A DNA stretch of 40,014 nt from Ruminococcus sp. UBA1409 (GTDB taxonomy: Bacteria > Bacillota > Clostridia > Oscillospirales > Ruminococcaceae), in the NCBI GenBank assembly GCA_002305045.1, contig DBPX01000002.1:1-40014 (forward strand). The letters are read 5' to 3'. This document shows, in pieces, positions 28,222 to 35,702 of the stretch. Position 1 is the stretch's first letter; every line of letters starts with the position of its first letter. Position numbers and translations under genes: made by a program. Under the pieces are notes generated by a model. That model saw only the letters and a program-made list of their open reading frames with translations. It ran no database searches and had not been told where the DNA came from.

Positions 28222-29124
28222 ATGGGTGAATACACAGCTGTCAGAGGCAAAAGGCGTAAAAAAAGAAGGGTAAGGTATCATTTTGAGCTGGTACTGCTTG
28301 CGGGGATACTGATTTTTGTCTTCATGTTCTACAGATATATGAAAACAACCTCCCTGGAGGATGTACTGTCAAAAAGCGGGAGCATAGTCGTCCCTGCGGG
28401 AGTCTCTGACCCCGTAGTACAGGATGATTCTGGCAATCAGACTGCTTCAAATCTTCCCGATGAGCTTGTTAATCCCGTTCCCGAGGGTCAGCCTGCCGGT
28501 GAGGAATATTTTGATAGCTCGCTCTTTATAGGGGACAGTATTATATATGGTCTTGGAACCTATAATATTATCCCGGAAGCCAAGGTCTACTCAACGCTCA
28601 GGATGAATGTCTCAAACGCAGCCACCGAGACCGTCACGGCTGACGGGGGCGAGCGAAGCGTCATAGAGGCGGTGAGGGAGGAGTCCTTTGAAAATATCTA
28701 TGTAATGCTCGGGACGAACAGTCTCTCCTATATGAGCGTGTCGGATATATATCTTGATTTTACCAAATTTGCAGACAAGCTTAAATCCGTCTCCGGGGAC
28801 GCCAGGGTGTTCATCATATCCGTCACTCCAGTCACAAGAGGGAAGGAAGAGTCGATAGAAAGCCCGGTGTCGAACCAAAATATCGATGAGTATAACTCCT
28901 TGCTCCTTGAATACGCCGACAGGTACGGGATGCTCTATCTCGATTTAAACAGCTATCTTAAAGGCTCGGACGGCTATCTTCCCTCAGAGCTTGCGGAAAA
29001 CGACGGCATGCATCTAAAGAGCGATACCTACGGCATAATTAAGGACTACCTTTTAACCCATACCTACACCACCGAGCTTGTAGGCTCTGCTTTGGAGGAC
29101 TCAGCGGACGGCGCCTCGGAGTGA
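28222..29124 (+). CDS. membrane-anchored SGNH/GDSL hydrolase family protein
   Basis: A 300-residue protein with a very basic N-terminus (RGKRRKKRRVR), one membrane helix (about 22-38) and an extracellular SGNH domain. Block I is LFIGDSIIYGLG (catalytic Ser106), block III MLGTNSLSYM, and block V DGMHLKS with the Asp and His of the triad. The likely role is deacetylation or esterolysis of a cell-surface glycan or lipid, but the substrate cannot be told. The ATG at 28222 has GGAG 9 bases upstream; the ATG at 28213 would abut that site. Confidence 0.85.
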   Translation: MGEYTAVRGKRRKKRRVRYHFELVLLAGILIFVFMFYRYMKTTSLEDVLSKSGSIVVPAGVSDPVVQDDSGNQTASNLPDELVNPVPEGQPAGEEYFDSSLFIGDSIIYGLGTYNIIPEAKVYSTLRMNVSNAATETVTADGGERSVIEAVREESFENIYVMLGTNSLSYMSVSDIYLDFTKFADKLKSVSGDARVFIISVTPVTRGKEESIESPVSNQNIDEYNSLLLEYADRYGMLYLDLNSYLKGSDGYLPSELAENDGMHLKSDTYGIIKDYLLTHTYTTELVGSALEDSADGASE

Positions 29125-29166
29125 GACGGCATGTAAACATCCATGTAAAGTAAAATACCTTTACGG

Positions 29167-29196
29167 CTGGTTCTGTGATTTTCATCATGGAGCCAG
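29167..29196 (+). repeat. perfect 13-bp stem-loop after the SGNH gene
   Basis: CTGGTTCTGTGAT (29167-29179), loop TTTC, ATCATGGAGCCAG (29184-29196): all 13 positions pair, some as G-U. No T run follows, so it is not a standard intrinsic terminator. It may protect the 3' end of the SGNH transcript. Confidence 0.55.
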
Positions 29197-29288
29197 TTGT
29201 CAAGCATAAAGCCTTTACACAATGCGGTTTAGCGTGCCGTTGTGCACACTGTCCAATTTTTAACCGCTAATTATGGATGGTTTTTTTC

Positions 29289-29325
29289 TTGACTTTATGC
29301 CCTCGATACAATATACTTGATATTG
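29289..29325 (+). promoter_or_regulatory. nrdDG promoter with overlapping inverted repeat
   Basis: TTGACT (29289-29294), 17-base spacer, TATACT (29312-29317). An inverted repeat CAATAT-N5-ATATTG (29309-29325) covers the -10 box and the expected start, a place where a repressor would act. Its AT-rich half-sites are reminiscent of NrdR boxes, but only one copy is clear. Confidence 0.7.
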
Positions 29326-29495
29326 AGCCGCCGCAAACCCCAAGATATTGTGGTTGTGCCGGGAGAGCCCAAGGCTCGATGCCCAAGTGGCTTTTAGCCG
29401 TGCAGCTTTCGGGACAATACCCGAACTTATTTTATTCTTAATTTAGATTCTCTGCCCGACGCCGGGTTTAATTCCGGCAAGGGGATGAATACAGT
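29326..29495 (+). ncRNA. structured 5' leader of nrdD, unrecognised class
   Basis: About 170 bases from the transcript start to a terminator, without a coding sequence. Local hairpins: GAGCC/GGCTC, GGCT/AGCC, TTCGGG-ACAATA-CCCGAA (about 29407-29424) and GCCGG (29461-29465) with CCGGC (29474-29478). The last GCCGG could also pair with the 5' arm of the downstream terminator. This is the layout of a riboswitch with an expression platform. I could not match it to the cobalamin, c-di-AMP, c-di-GMP, TPP, lysine or THF consensus. Confidence 0.45.
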
Positions 29496-29523
29496 CCGGC
29501 TTTTGCAAAGCACGCCGGTTTTT
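29496..29523 (+). terminator. leader terminator upstream of nrdD
   Basis: CCGGC (29496-29500), 13-base loop, GCCGG (29514-29518), then TTTTT (29519-29523), 40 bases before the nrdD start. Placed inside the nrdD leader, it can only make sense as a regulated stop. Confidence 0.6.
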
Positions 29524-29563
29524 CAGCGGGGAAGTCAGCTACAGGAGGAAAGGAAGTAAAGCG

Positions 29564-31879
29564 ATGATTACAAGGATTCAAAAAAGAGACGGAAGGATAG
29601 TCACCTTCAACATCGAAAAGATTGCCAACGCCATCTTCAAGGCGGCGGAGTCAATAGGCGGTCGGGACTATGACGAGGCTTTAGAGATAGCCGGCAGAGT
29701 ATGCGACTATATCGAAAGCTCCCAGAAGAGCAAGATTCCCACCGTTGAGGAGATTCAGGATGCCGTAGAGAAGATTCTCATAGAGGAGGGCCACGCAGCC
29801 ACTGCAAAGGCGTATATCCTTTACCGCTCGGACAGGACCAGGGTCCGTGAGATGAACACCAAGATAATGAAGATATACGAGGACCTCACCTTTACCTCCG
29901 CTAAGGACAGTGAAGTAAAGCGTGAAAACGCCAACATCGACGGCGACACCGCCATGGGCACCATGCTCAAGTACGGCTCCTGCGGCGCAAAGGAGTTTTA
30001 CGAGATGTATGTTCTGGACCCGGTGTTTGCAAAGGCTCACTCCGAGGGCGATATCCATATACACGACCTTGACTTCTACACCCTCACCACCACCTGCACA
30101 CAGATAGACCTGACAAGGCTGTTTGCAAACGGCTTCTCGACAGGTCACGGACATCTTAGGACTCCGAACGAGATTTCAAGCTATGCCGCCCTTGCCTGCA
30201 TAGCGATTCAGTCTAATCAGAACGACCAGCATGGCGGTCAGTCGCTTCCTAAGTTTGACTTTGACATGGCTGAGGGCGTAAAAAAGACCTTTGCACACCG
30301 TTACAGGGATAATATAATCCGCTCGCTGGAGCTTTTGGACGATGTAAGTGACGCTGAGAGCTTTGTAAAGGGCTATCTTTCGGAGCTTGAGGATATGGGA
30401 CTTCGCCCCAGCCTCGATATGTCGGCGGAGTACACGGCGGAGGAGGCAAAGAGGCTGTCTGTTTACTGCGACGGCCCTCAGACAGAGAAGATTCAGAAGT
30501 TCTCCTACGAAAGCTCGGTCAGGGAGACAGACAAGGCGACCTATCAGGCTATGGAGGCTCTTATCCACAATCTCAATACCATGAACTCCCGTGCTGGAGC
30601 GCAGACTCCGTTCAGCTCGATAAACTACGGCACCGACACCTCGACCGAGGGCAGGATGGTTATAAGAAATGTGCTTTTGGCTCAGGACGCCGGTCTTGGC
30701 AACGGAGAGACCCCCATATTCCCGATTCACATCTTCAAGGTCAAGGAGGGGATAAACTACAACGAGGGAGACCCCAACTACGACCTCTTCAAGCTTGCCT
30801 GCCGTGTCTCGGCAAAGAGGCTTTTCCCCAACTTTTCCTTCATTGACGCTCCCTATAATCTCCAGTATTATAAGCCCGGGGACCCCGACACAGAGATAGC
30901 CTACATGGGCTGCCGCACCAGGGTAATAGCAAACGCCTACGACCCTACAAGGCAGATAGTCACCGGCAGAGGAAACCTCTCCTTCACCTCGATAAACCTG
31001 CCGAGGCTTGCAATAGAGGCAAAGGGAAACATAGACATTTTCTATCAGAAGCTTGACGATATGATGAATCTTGTCATTGACCAGCTCATGGCAAGATACA
31101 GGATTCAGGCTCAGAAGAAGGTCAAGAACTTCCCCTTCCTGATGGGCCAGGGAGTATGGCTTGATTCTGAAAAGCTCTCTAAGGACGATACCGTCGGCGA
31201 GATTTTAAAGCACGGCACCCTCTCAATGGGCTTTATAGGACTTGCAGAGTGCTTAAAATCCCTTACCGGCAAGCACCACGGCGAGAGCGAGGAGGCAAGA
31301 AAGCTGGGTCTTGAGATAGTCACCAGGATGAGAAGCAGGATGGACGAGGAGACTAAAAAGACAAGGATGAACTTTACCCTCCTTGCGACCCCTGCCGAGG
31401 GACTGTCAGGCAGATTCCTTAGGATGGACAAGAAGAAGTACGGAGTTATTGCCGGAGTCACCGACAGAGATTATTACACCAACTCCTTCCATGTCCCGGT
31501 ATACTACAGCTGCAACGCCTTTACCAAAATAAGCATCGAGGCGCCCTATCATGCGCTTACCAACGCCGGACATATAAGCTATGTCGAGCTTGACGGCGAC
31601 CCGCTCCAGAATCTTACGGCATTTGAGAAGATTATAAGATATATGAAGGACTGCGGAGTCGGCTACGGCTCGATAAACCACCCTGTTGACAGGGACCCCT
31701 GCTGCGGCTTCACCGGCATAATCGGCGACACCTGCCCTAAGTGCGGCAGGAAGGAGTCGGAGGGAAGCTACGGCTTTGAGAGAATAAGAAGGATAACCGG
31801 CTATCTTGTCGGAACGCTTGACAGATTCAACAACGCCAAGCGAGCCGAGGAGGCTGACAGAGTTAAGCACAGTCTGTAA
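29564..31879 (+). CDS. nrdD: anaerobic ribonucleoside-triphosphate reductase (class III)
   Basis: Makes deoxyribonucleotides from NTPs without oxygen, using a glycyl radical. The 771-residue protein has an N-terminal ATP-cone (1-95; TRIQKRDGRIVTFNIEKI), the catalytic barrel, a C-terminal zinc site (CGFTG...CPKC) and the radical segment GYLVGTLDRFNN, with the radical glycine at about G750. AGGAGG precedes the ATG. Controlled by a promoter-proximal leader and terminator. nrdG, its activase, follows after a hairpin. Confidence 0.97.
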   Translation: MITRIQKRDGRIVTFNIEKIANAIFKAAESIGGRDYDEALEIAGRVCDYIESSQKSKIPTVEEIQDAVEKILIEEGHAATAKAYILYRSDRTRVREMNTKIMKIYEDLTFTSAKDSEVKRENANIDGDTAMGTMLKYGSCGAKEFYEMYVLDPVFAKAHSEGDIHIHDLDFYTLTTTCTQIDLTRLFANGFSTGHGHLRTPNEISSYAALACIAIQSNQNDQHGGQSLPKFDFDMAEGVKKTFAHRYRDNIIRSLELLDDVSDAESFVKGYLSELEDMGLRPSLDMSAEYTAEEAKRLSVYCDGPQTEKIQKFSYESSVRETDKATYQAMEALIHNLNTMNSRAGAQTPFSSINYGTDTSTEGRMVIRNVLLAQDAGLGNGETPIFPIHIFKVKEGINYNEGDPNYDLFKLACRVSAKRLFPNFSFIDAPYNLQYYKPGDPDTEIAYMGCRTRVIANAYDPTRQIVTGRGNLSFTSINLPRLAIEAKGNIDIFYQKLDDMMNLVIDQLMARYRIQAQKKVKNFPFLMGQGVWLDSEKLSKDDTVGEILKHGTLSMGFIGLAECLKSLTGKHHGESEEARKLGLEIVTRMRSRMDEETKKTRMNFTLLATPAEGLSGRFLRMDKKKYGVIAGVTDRDYYTNSFHVPVYYSCNAFTKISIEAPYHALTNAGHISYVELDGDPLQNLTAFEKIIRYMKDCGVGYGSINHPVDRDPCCGFTGIIGDTCPKCGRKESEGSYGFERIRRITGYLVGTLDRFNNAKRAEEADRVKHSL

Positions 31880-31889
31880 ATAACGAATA

Positions 31890-31929
31890 CGGGCAGGAGC
31901 GGATCTGCTTCTGCCCGAAGCTTCTTTTT
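31890..31929 (+). terminator. hairpin with T-rich tail between nrdD and nrdG
   Basis: CGGGCAGGAGC (31890-31900), loop GGATCT, GCTTCTGCCCG (31907-31917): 11 bp with one G-U, then AAGCTTCTTTTT. The tail starts late, so it is probably a partial terminator or RNA-stability element that lowers nrdG relative to nrdD. Confidence 0.6.
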
Positions 31930-31947
31930 AGGGAGGTTATGACCAGT

Positions 31948-32451
31948 ATGAAAATAAGGATGTCAGGAGTGGTTGAGGAGTCCATTGTAGACGGTCCGGG
32001 AATACGCTTTACCATATTCGTACAGGGCTGTCCGCACCGATGTCCGGGCTGTCACAACCCGCAGACGCACGATTTCCTAGGCGGCTACGATGACGATACC
32101 GACAGCCTGTTTGAAAGAATAATCAAGAATCCGCTCCTAGACGGCGTTACCTTCAGCGGGGGAGAGCCGTTCTGTCAGGCAAGGCCGCTTGCCGAGCTTG
32201 CCGTAAGGCTTAGGGCGGCAGGACTCGGCGTTATGTCCTACTCCGGCTTCACTGTCGAGGAGCTTATCAGAGAGGCCAGCAGCGAAAACGCCTATATGGA
32301 GCTTTTAAACAGCATAGATTACCTTGTGGACGGCCGCTTCGTGGAGTCGCTGAAAAGCTACGAGTGCCGGTTCAGGGGCAGCACAAACCAGAGGATTATA
32401 GATGTTAAGAAAACCATTGAGCAGGGTCATGCCGTCACCTGCGAGCTATGA
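31948..32451 (+). CDS. nrdG: anaerobic ribonucleotide reductase activating protein
   Basis: The radical SAM activase that creates the glycyl radical on NrdD. The cluster motif is CPHRCPGC (CX3CX2C, C28, C32, C35), preceded by ESIVDGPGIRFTIFVQG and followed by the SAM-binding GGEPFCQ. 167 residues is typical. GGGAGG lies 11 bases before the ATG at 31948 but only 2 before an in-frame ATG at 31939, so the inner start is preferred. Its 3' end overlaps the next gene by 50 bases. Confidence 0.94.
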   Translation: MKIRMSGVVEESIVDGPGIRFTIFVQGCPHRCPGCHNPQTHDFLGGYDDDTDSLFERIIKNPLLDGVTFSGGEPFCQARPLAELAVRLRAAGLGVMSYSGFTVEELIREASSENAYMELLNSIDYLVDGRFVESLKSYECRFRGSTNQRIIDVKKTIEQGHAVTCEL

Positions 32452-34066
32452 AGCTAAAAGACCTTTTATTGCGGCGCTTTTCATAATACTCATGCTTATG
32501 ACTACCGGCTGCTCGTTTGCCGATAGTCTTTTAAGCCTTGTAAAGGGGGACGGCTCCGGGCAGCTTTTCAAGCTCTCGATTCCCGGCGACCCCGTTACTC
32601 TTGACCCTATACTTGCCGAGGACGAAAGCTCAATTGCAGTTTTGAGGAATATGTTTGAGGGGCTTTTAAAGACCGCTTCCTCAGGCGAGATAGTCTGCGG
32701 CTCCGCCGAGTCCTACACCGTGTCTGAGGACGGGCTTGTCTACACCTTTTATCTAAGAAGGGATATGGAGTGGCGTGCAGCAGGAGGCTTTAGCGAGAAG
32801 GTCACGGCTTACGACTTTGAGTTCGGCTTTTCAAGGCTTTTAGACCCCGAGCTTGGGTCTCCCTATGCAAAGGACTATTCCTGCATAAAAAACTCCCTGG
32901 GAGAGGGAGAGCCTTGCGTTACAGCGCTTGACGAATACACCCTTGAAATTACCCTGAGCTATCCGAACGCCCTTTTTCCGAGCCTTTTGACAAGGCTTCC
33001 GGCGTCTCCTTGCTGCAAGGAGTTTTTCGAGTCCTGCAACGGAAAATACGGTCTTGAGGCAAAGAGCATAGCCTCAAACGGGCCGTTTTATGTAAGACTC
33101 TGGCAGCATGACCGCTACGGAAGCGACAACTATGTAAGGCTCACAAGAAACGACGCCTACTCCGCAGCGTCAAGGGTATACCCCTCGGGAATAAGCTTTT
33201 TGGTAGAAAAGAGCGAAAGGAGCAGGCTGGAGAGCTTCAACTCCGGCTCAACTCAGGTATATTTCCCGTCGGGGGAGGGCGGCATTTTTGGAATCCCGGA
33301 CGACAGCCAGGTCTATAGGGTATATGATAGCTCTGCCGGGCTTGTCGTCAGCCCGAAAAATGAGATACTTTCAAGAGAGGATGTCAAGGAGGCGCTTTTT
33401 GGCTGTATAGAAAGGGAGAGTCTGTCTGAAGGACTCCCGCAGGGGACTAAGGCAGCCTACGGCATCTTCCCGCCGGACGCCTATTTTGACTCCCGGGAGC
33501 TAAGAAGCATCCTCCCCGAGCCGGAAATTTCATCAGACCCAAGGCTTTCCGGCTATAAATGGAGCTTTATTCTTACAGAGAGCGAAAAGCGTGAGCTTGC
33601 CGGGTGCAATGTTTTGGTTGCGGACAGCTTTGACTATATCGAGGTATTAGAGCTTGTTATCGAGCAGTGGGAGGCCTGTCTGGGCTTTACTCCCTCGATT
33701 GAAATAGTAAACGAGACCGACTACCAAAGGAGGCTGGAGGAGGGAAGCTACGACATCTGCCTTTACGAGATAGAAAAAAGCCTGGAGCTTGTAGGCTATC
33801 TGGCCCCCTTTTCCTCTGACGGCGAGCTGGCTTCGCTCCCTCATTCGGCTGAGGCAGGCTCCGTATACTCCTCAAGATACTCCTATCTCTCTTTAGAGGA
33901 GCTTCTTCTGGACTGCCAAAGCGCAGAGTCGGCTCTAGTGTCCTCGGGAAGCTACTGCCCGCTTTTGTATCTTTCCACCGCCTACGCCGTCAGCGACGGA
34001 GTCTGCGACCTGTGGTACGACACGGCGTCAGCCTCGCTGGTATTTTCAGACGCCAAGCTTTTTTAG
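32402..34066 (+). CDS. family 5 (oligopeptide-type) ABC substrate-binding lipoprotein, orphan
   Basis: A 554-residue extracellular solute-binding protein of the OppA/DppA group. A basic N-terminus, a hydrophobic stretch (22-34) and a lipobox LMTTGC with Cys37 mark it as a lipoprotein. Mature segments IPGDPVTLDPILAEDESS, FEGLLKTASSGEI and YTVSEDGLVYTFYLR are family hallmarks. No permease or ATPase genes accompany it. CAGAGG stands 7 bases before the ATG at 32402, which lies inside nrdG in another frame; a later ATG at 32429 has a poorer site. Ligand unknown; a peptide is likely. Confidence 0.88.
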   Translation: MLRKPLSRVMPSPASYEAKRPFIAALFIILMLMTTGCSFADSLLSLVKGDGSGQLFKLSIPGDPVTLDPILAEDESSIAVLRNMFEGLLKTASSGEIVCGSAESYTVSEDGLVYTFYLRRDMEWRAAGGFSEKVTAYDFEFGFSRLLDPELGSPYAKDYSCIKNSLGEGEPCVTALDEYTLEITLSYPNALFPSLLTRLPASPCCKEFFESCNGKYGLEAKSIASNGPFYVRLWQHDRYGSDNYVRLTRNDAYSAASRVYPSGISFLVEKSERSRLESFNSGSTQVYFPSGEGGIFGIPDDSQVYRVYDSSAGLVVSPKNEILSREDVKEALFGCIERESLSEGLPQGTKAAYGIFPPDAYFDSRELRSILPEPEISSDPRLSGYKWSFILTESEKRELAGCNVLVADSFDYIEVLELVIEQWEACLGFTPSIEIVNETDYQRRLEEGSYDICLYEIEKSLELVGYLAPFSSDGELASLPHSAEAGSVYSSRYSYLSLEELLLDCQSAESALVSSGSYCPLLYLSTAYAVSDGVCDLWYDTASASLVFSDAKLF

Positions 34067-34077
34067 TCCTCAGACAC

Positions 34078-34106
34078 TTGACAACTCTTTGCAAAGGGGT
34101 TATAAT
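34078..34106 (+). promoter_or_regulatory. consensus promoter of tRNA-Pro
   Basis: TTGACA (34078-34083), 17-base spacer, TATAAT (34101-34106): perfect at both boxes, 24 bases before the tRNA. Confidence 0.92.
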
Positions 34107-34130
34107 GAATACCGCTCGGCAACTAAAGAG

Positions 34131-34207
34131 CGAGGTGTAACTCAGTTTGGTAGAGTGCTTGGTTTGGGACCAAGATGCCGCAGGTTCGAGTCCTGTCACC
34201 TCGACCA
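34131..34207 (+). tRNA. tRNA-Pro (TGG)
   Basis: A complete cloverleaf: acceptor CGAGGTG pairs with CACCTCG, anticodon arm CTTGG-TTTGGGA-CCAAG has anticodon TGG, T loop TTCGAGT, encoded CCA (34205-34207). An apparent protein frame on the opposite strand is an artefact. Confidence 0.97.
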
Positions 34208-34211
34208 CAAC

Positions 34212-34243
34212 AGCTCCTAAGGCTTCTCCTTAGGGGCTTTTTT
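34212..34243 (+). terminator. terminator of tRNA-Pro
   Basis: AGCTCCTAAGG (34212-34222), loop CTTCT, CCTTAGGGGCT (34228-34238) with one G-U, then a run of T. Confidence 0.9.
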
Positions 34244-34303
34244 ACGACCACAAAAGCCTTATCCTTTTTCCTCAAAGCCTCGATTTATGTTTAGCTCTTA
34301 CGC

Positions 34304-34332
34304 TTGTATTTTTAGCTTGACCGTGTTATAAT
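34304..34332 (+). promoter_or_regulatory. promoter of the alcohol dehydrogenase gene
   Basis: TTGTAT (34304-34309), 17-base spacer, TATAAT (34327-34332). The transcript would carry a 157-base leader with GGGCTTT (34354-34360)/AAAGCCC (34391-34397) and CCGCC-GTCA-GGCGG (34447-34460) hairpins before the ribosome binding site. Confidence 0.7.
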
Positions 34333-34495
34333 AAAATCAAGGGCTGGAATTTTGGGCTTTGCATCTTTTATGAATAATATGAATAAGCTTAAAGCCCCCG
34401 CTTGTGTTAAGACCGCATTCGCTCGGCAGCTATATTATGAACCCTGCCGCCGTCAGGCGGACTGGAATATAAAATTGAAAGGAATAAGCATCGCT

Positions 34496-35644
34496 ATGGT
34501 CAATCGAATCGTACTAAACACTATCTCCTATCATGGCAAGGGAGCCGTTGAGAATGTCCTCCCCGAGCTAAAGGCAAGAGGCTATAAAAAGGCTCTTGTC
34601 TGCACAGACCCCGACCTCATTAAATTCGGAGTCACAGCTAAGGTTACAGACCTTCTTGACAAGGACGGCTATCCCTATGAGGTTTTCAGCGACATCAAGG
34701 CAAACCCCACTATTGAGAATGTCAAGAGCGGTGTAGAGGCATTTGGCAAAAGCGGAGCCGACTGCATTATAGCCATAGGAGGCGGCTCGGCTATGGATAC
34801 CGCAAAGGCGATAGGAATAATTGTCATGAATCCCGAGTTTTCAGATGTGCGCTCGCTTGAGGGAGTTGCTCCCACAAAGAAGCACGCAGTGTTCACGATA
34901 GCAGTTCCTACCACCGCAGGAACAGCTGCAGAGGTCACTATAAACTATGTCATCACCGATGTCGAGAAAAAGCGTAAGTTTGTCTGCGTTGATGTAAACG
35001 ACATTCCCGAGATAGCTGTCGTCGACCCCGACATGATGTCGACCATGCCGAAGAGCCTTACTGCCGCAACCGGCATGGACGCTCTTACTCACGCCATCGA
35101 GGGCTATATCACCAAGGGACACTGTGCAATTTCCGATATGTTCCATCTTGAGGCTATACGTCTTATATCCTCCAGCCTTCGCAGTGCCGTCGAGAATAAG
35201 GACTGCGGCAGGGAGGGCATGGCTCTCGGGCAGTATATCGCCGGCATGGGATTTTCAAATGTCGGTCTGGGAATCGTACACTCCATGGCACACGGTCTCA
35301 GCGCCTTCTATGACACTCCTCACGGAGTCGCCTGCGCCATAATACTCCCTACAGGTCTTGAGTACAACGCCCCTGCCGCCAAGGAGCGCTATCCTGCGAT
35401 AGGCAAGGCTATGGGAGTCGAGGGAATCGACAGCATGAGCCTAGACGAGGCTGCAGCCGCAACCATCGCCGCTGTTAAAAAGCTATCAAGCGATGTCGGA
35501 ATCCCGGCTGACCTCAAGGGCATCCTCAAGGAGGAGGACATCCAGTTCCTCTCCGAGTCTGCATATGCAGACGCCTGCCGTCCCGGAAACCCGAGGGATA
35601 CAAGCGTAGAGGAAATCAAGGAGCTTTACAGAGGTCTTATGTAA
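34496..35644 (+). CDS. iron-containing alcohol dehydrogenase, FucO-like
   Basis: A 382-residue group III (iron-dependent) NAD(P) alcohol dehydrogenase, closest in feel to lactaldehyde reductase FucO (MVNRIVLNTISYHG; TDPDLIKFGVTAKV). The nucleotide-binding GGGS is at 95-98 and the metal ligands are D195, H199, H262 and H276. The frame extends upstream to 34352, but that part lies in the leader and lacks family sequence; AAAGGA precedes the ATG at 34496. It stands alone, so the alcohol or aldehyde substrate is unknown; a fermentative role in NADH recycling is likely. Confidence 0.93.
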   Translation: MVNRIVLNTISYHGKGAVENVLPELKARGYKKALVCTDPDLIKFGVTAKVTDLLDKDGYPYEVFSDIKANPTIENVKSGVEAFGKSGADCIIAIGGGSAMDTAKAIGIIVMNPEFSDVRSLEGVAPTKKHAVFTIAVPTTAGTAAEVTINYVITDVEKKRKFVCVDVNDIPEIAVVDPDMMSTMPKSLTAATGMDALTHAIEGYITKGHCAISDMFHLEAIRLISSSLRSAVENKDCGREGMALGQYIAGMGFSNVGLGIVHSMAHGLSAFYDTPHGVACAIILPTGLEYNAPAAKERYPAIGKAMGVEGIDSMSLDEAAAATIAAVKKLSSDVGIPADLKGILKEEDIQFLSESAYADACRPGNPRDTSVEEIKELYRGLM

Positions 35645-35666
35645 AATAACGGCGCTTTGCTGTCAG

Positions 35667-35695
35667 AAAATCCCCCTCGCCGAGGGGGATTTTAT
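35667..35695. terminator. bidirectional terminator between alcohol dehydrogenase and sigma factor genes
   Basis: AAAATCCCCCTC and GAGGGGGATTTT form a near-perfect palindrome (35667-35692) with a 3-base loop. T runs exit on both strands, serving the two convergent genes. Confidence 0.9.
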
Positions 35696-35702
35696 TTACT
35701 TT

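Noticed and set aside
29326..29495. Cobalamin, c-di-AMP, c-di-GMP, TPP, lysine or THF riboswitch in the nrdD leader
   Set aside because: I looked for the conserved boxes of each from memory and found none convincing, so the leader is left unclassified.
33990..34208. A minus-strand frame reading MVEVTGLEPAASWSQ
   Set aside because: This is the antisense of tRNA-Pro, a well-known false protein.
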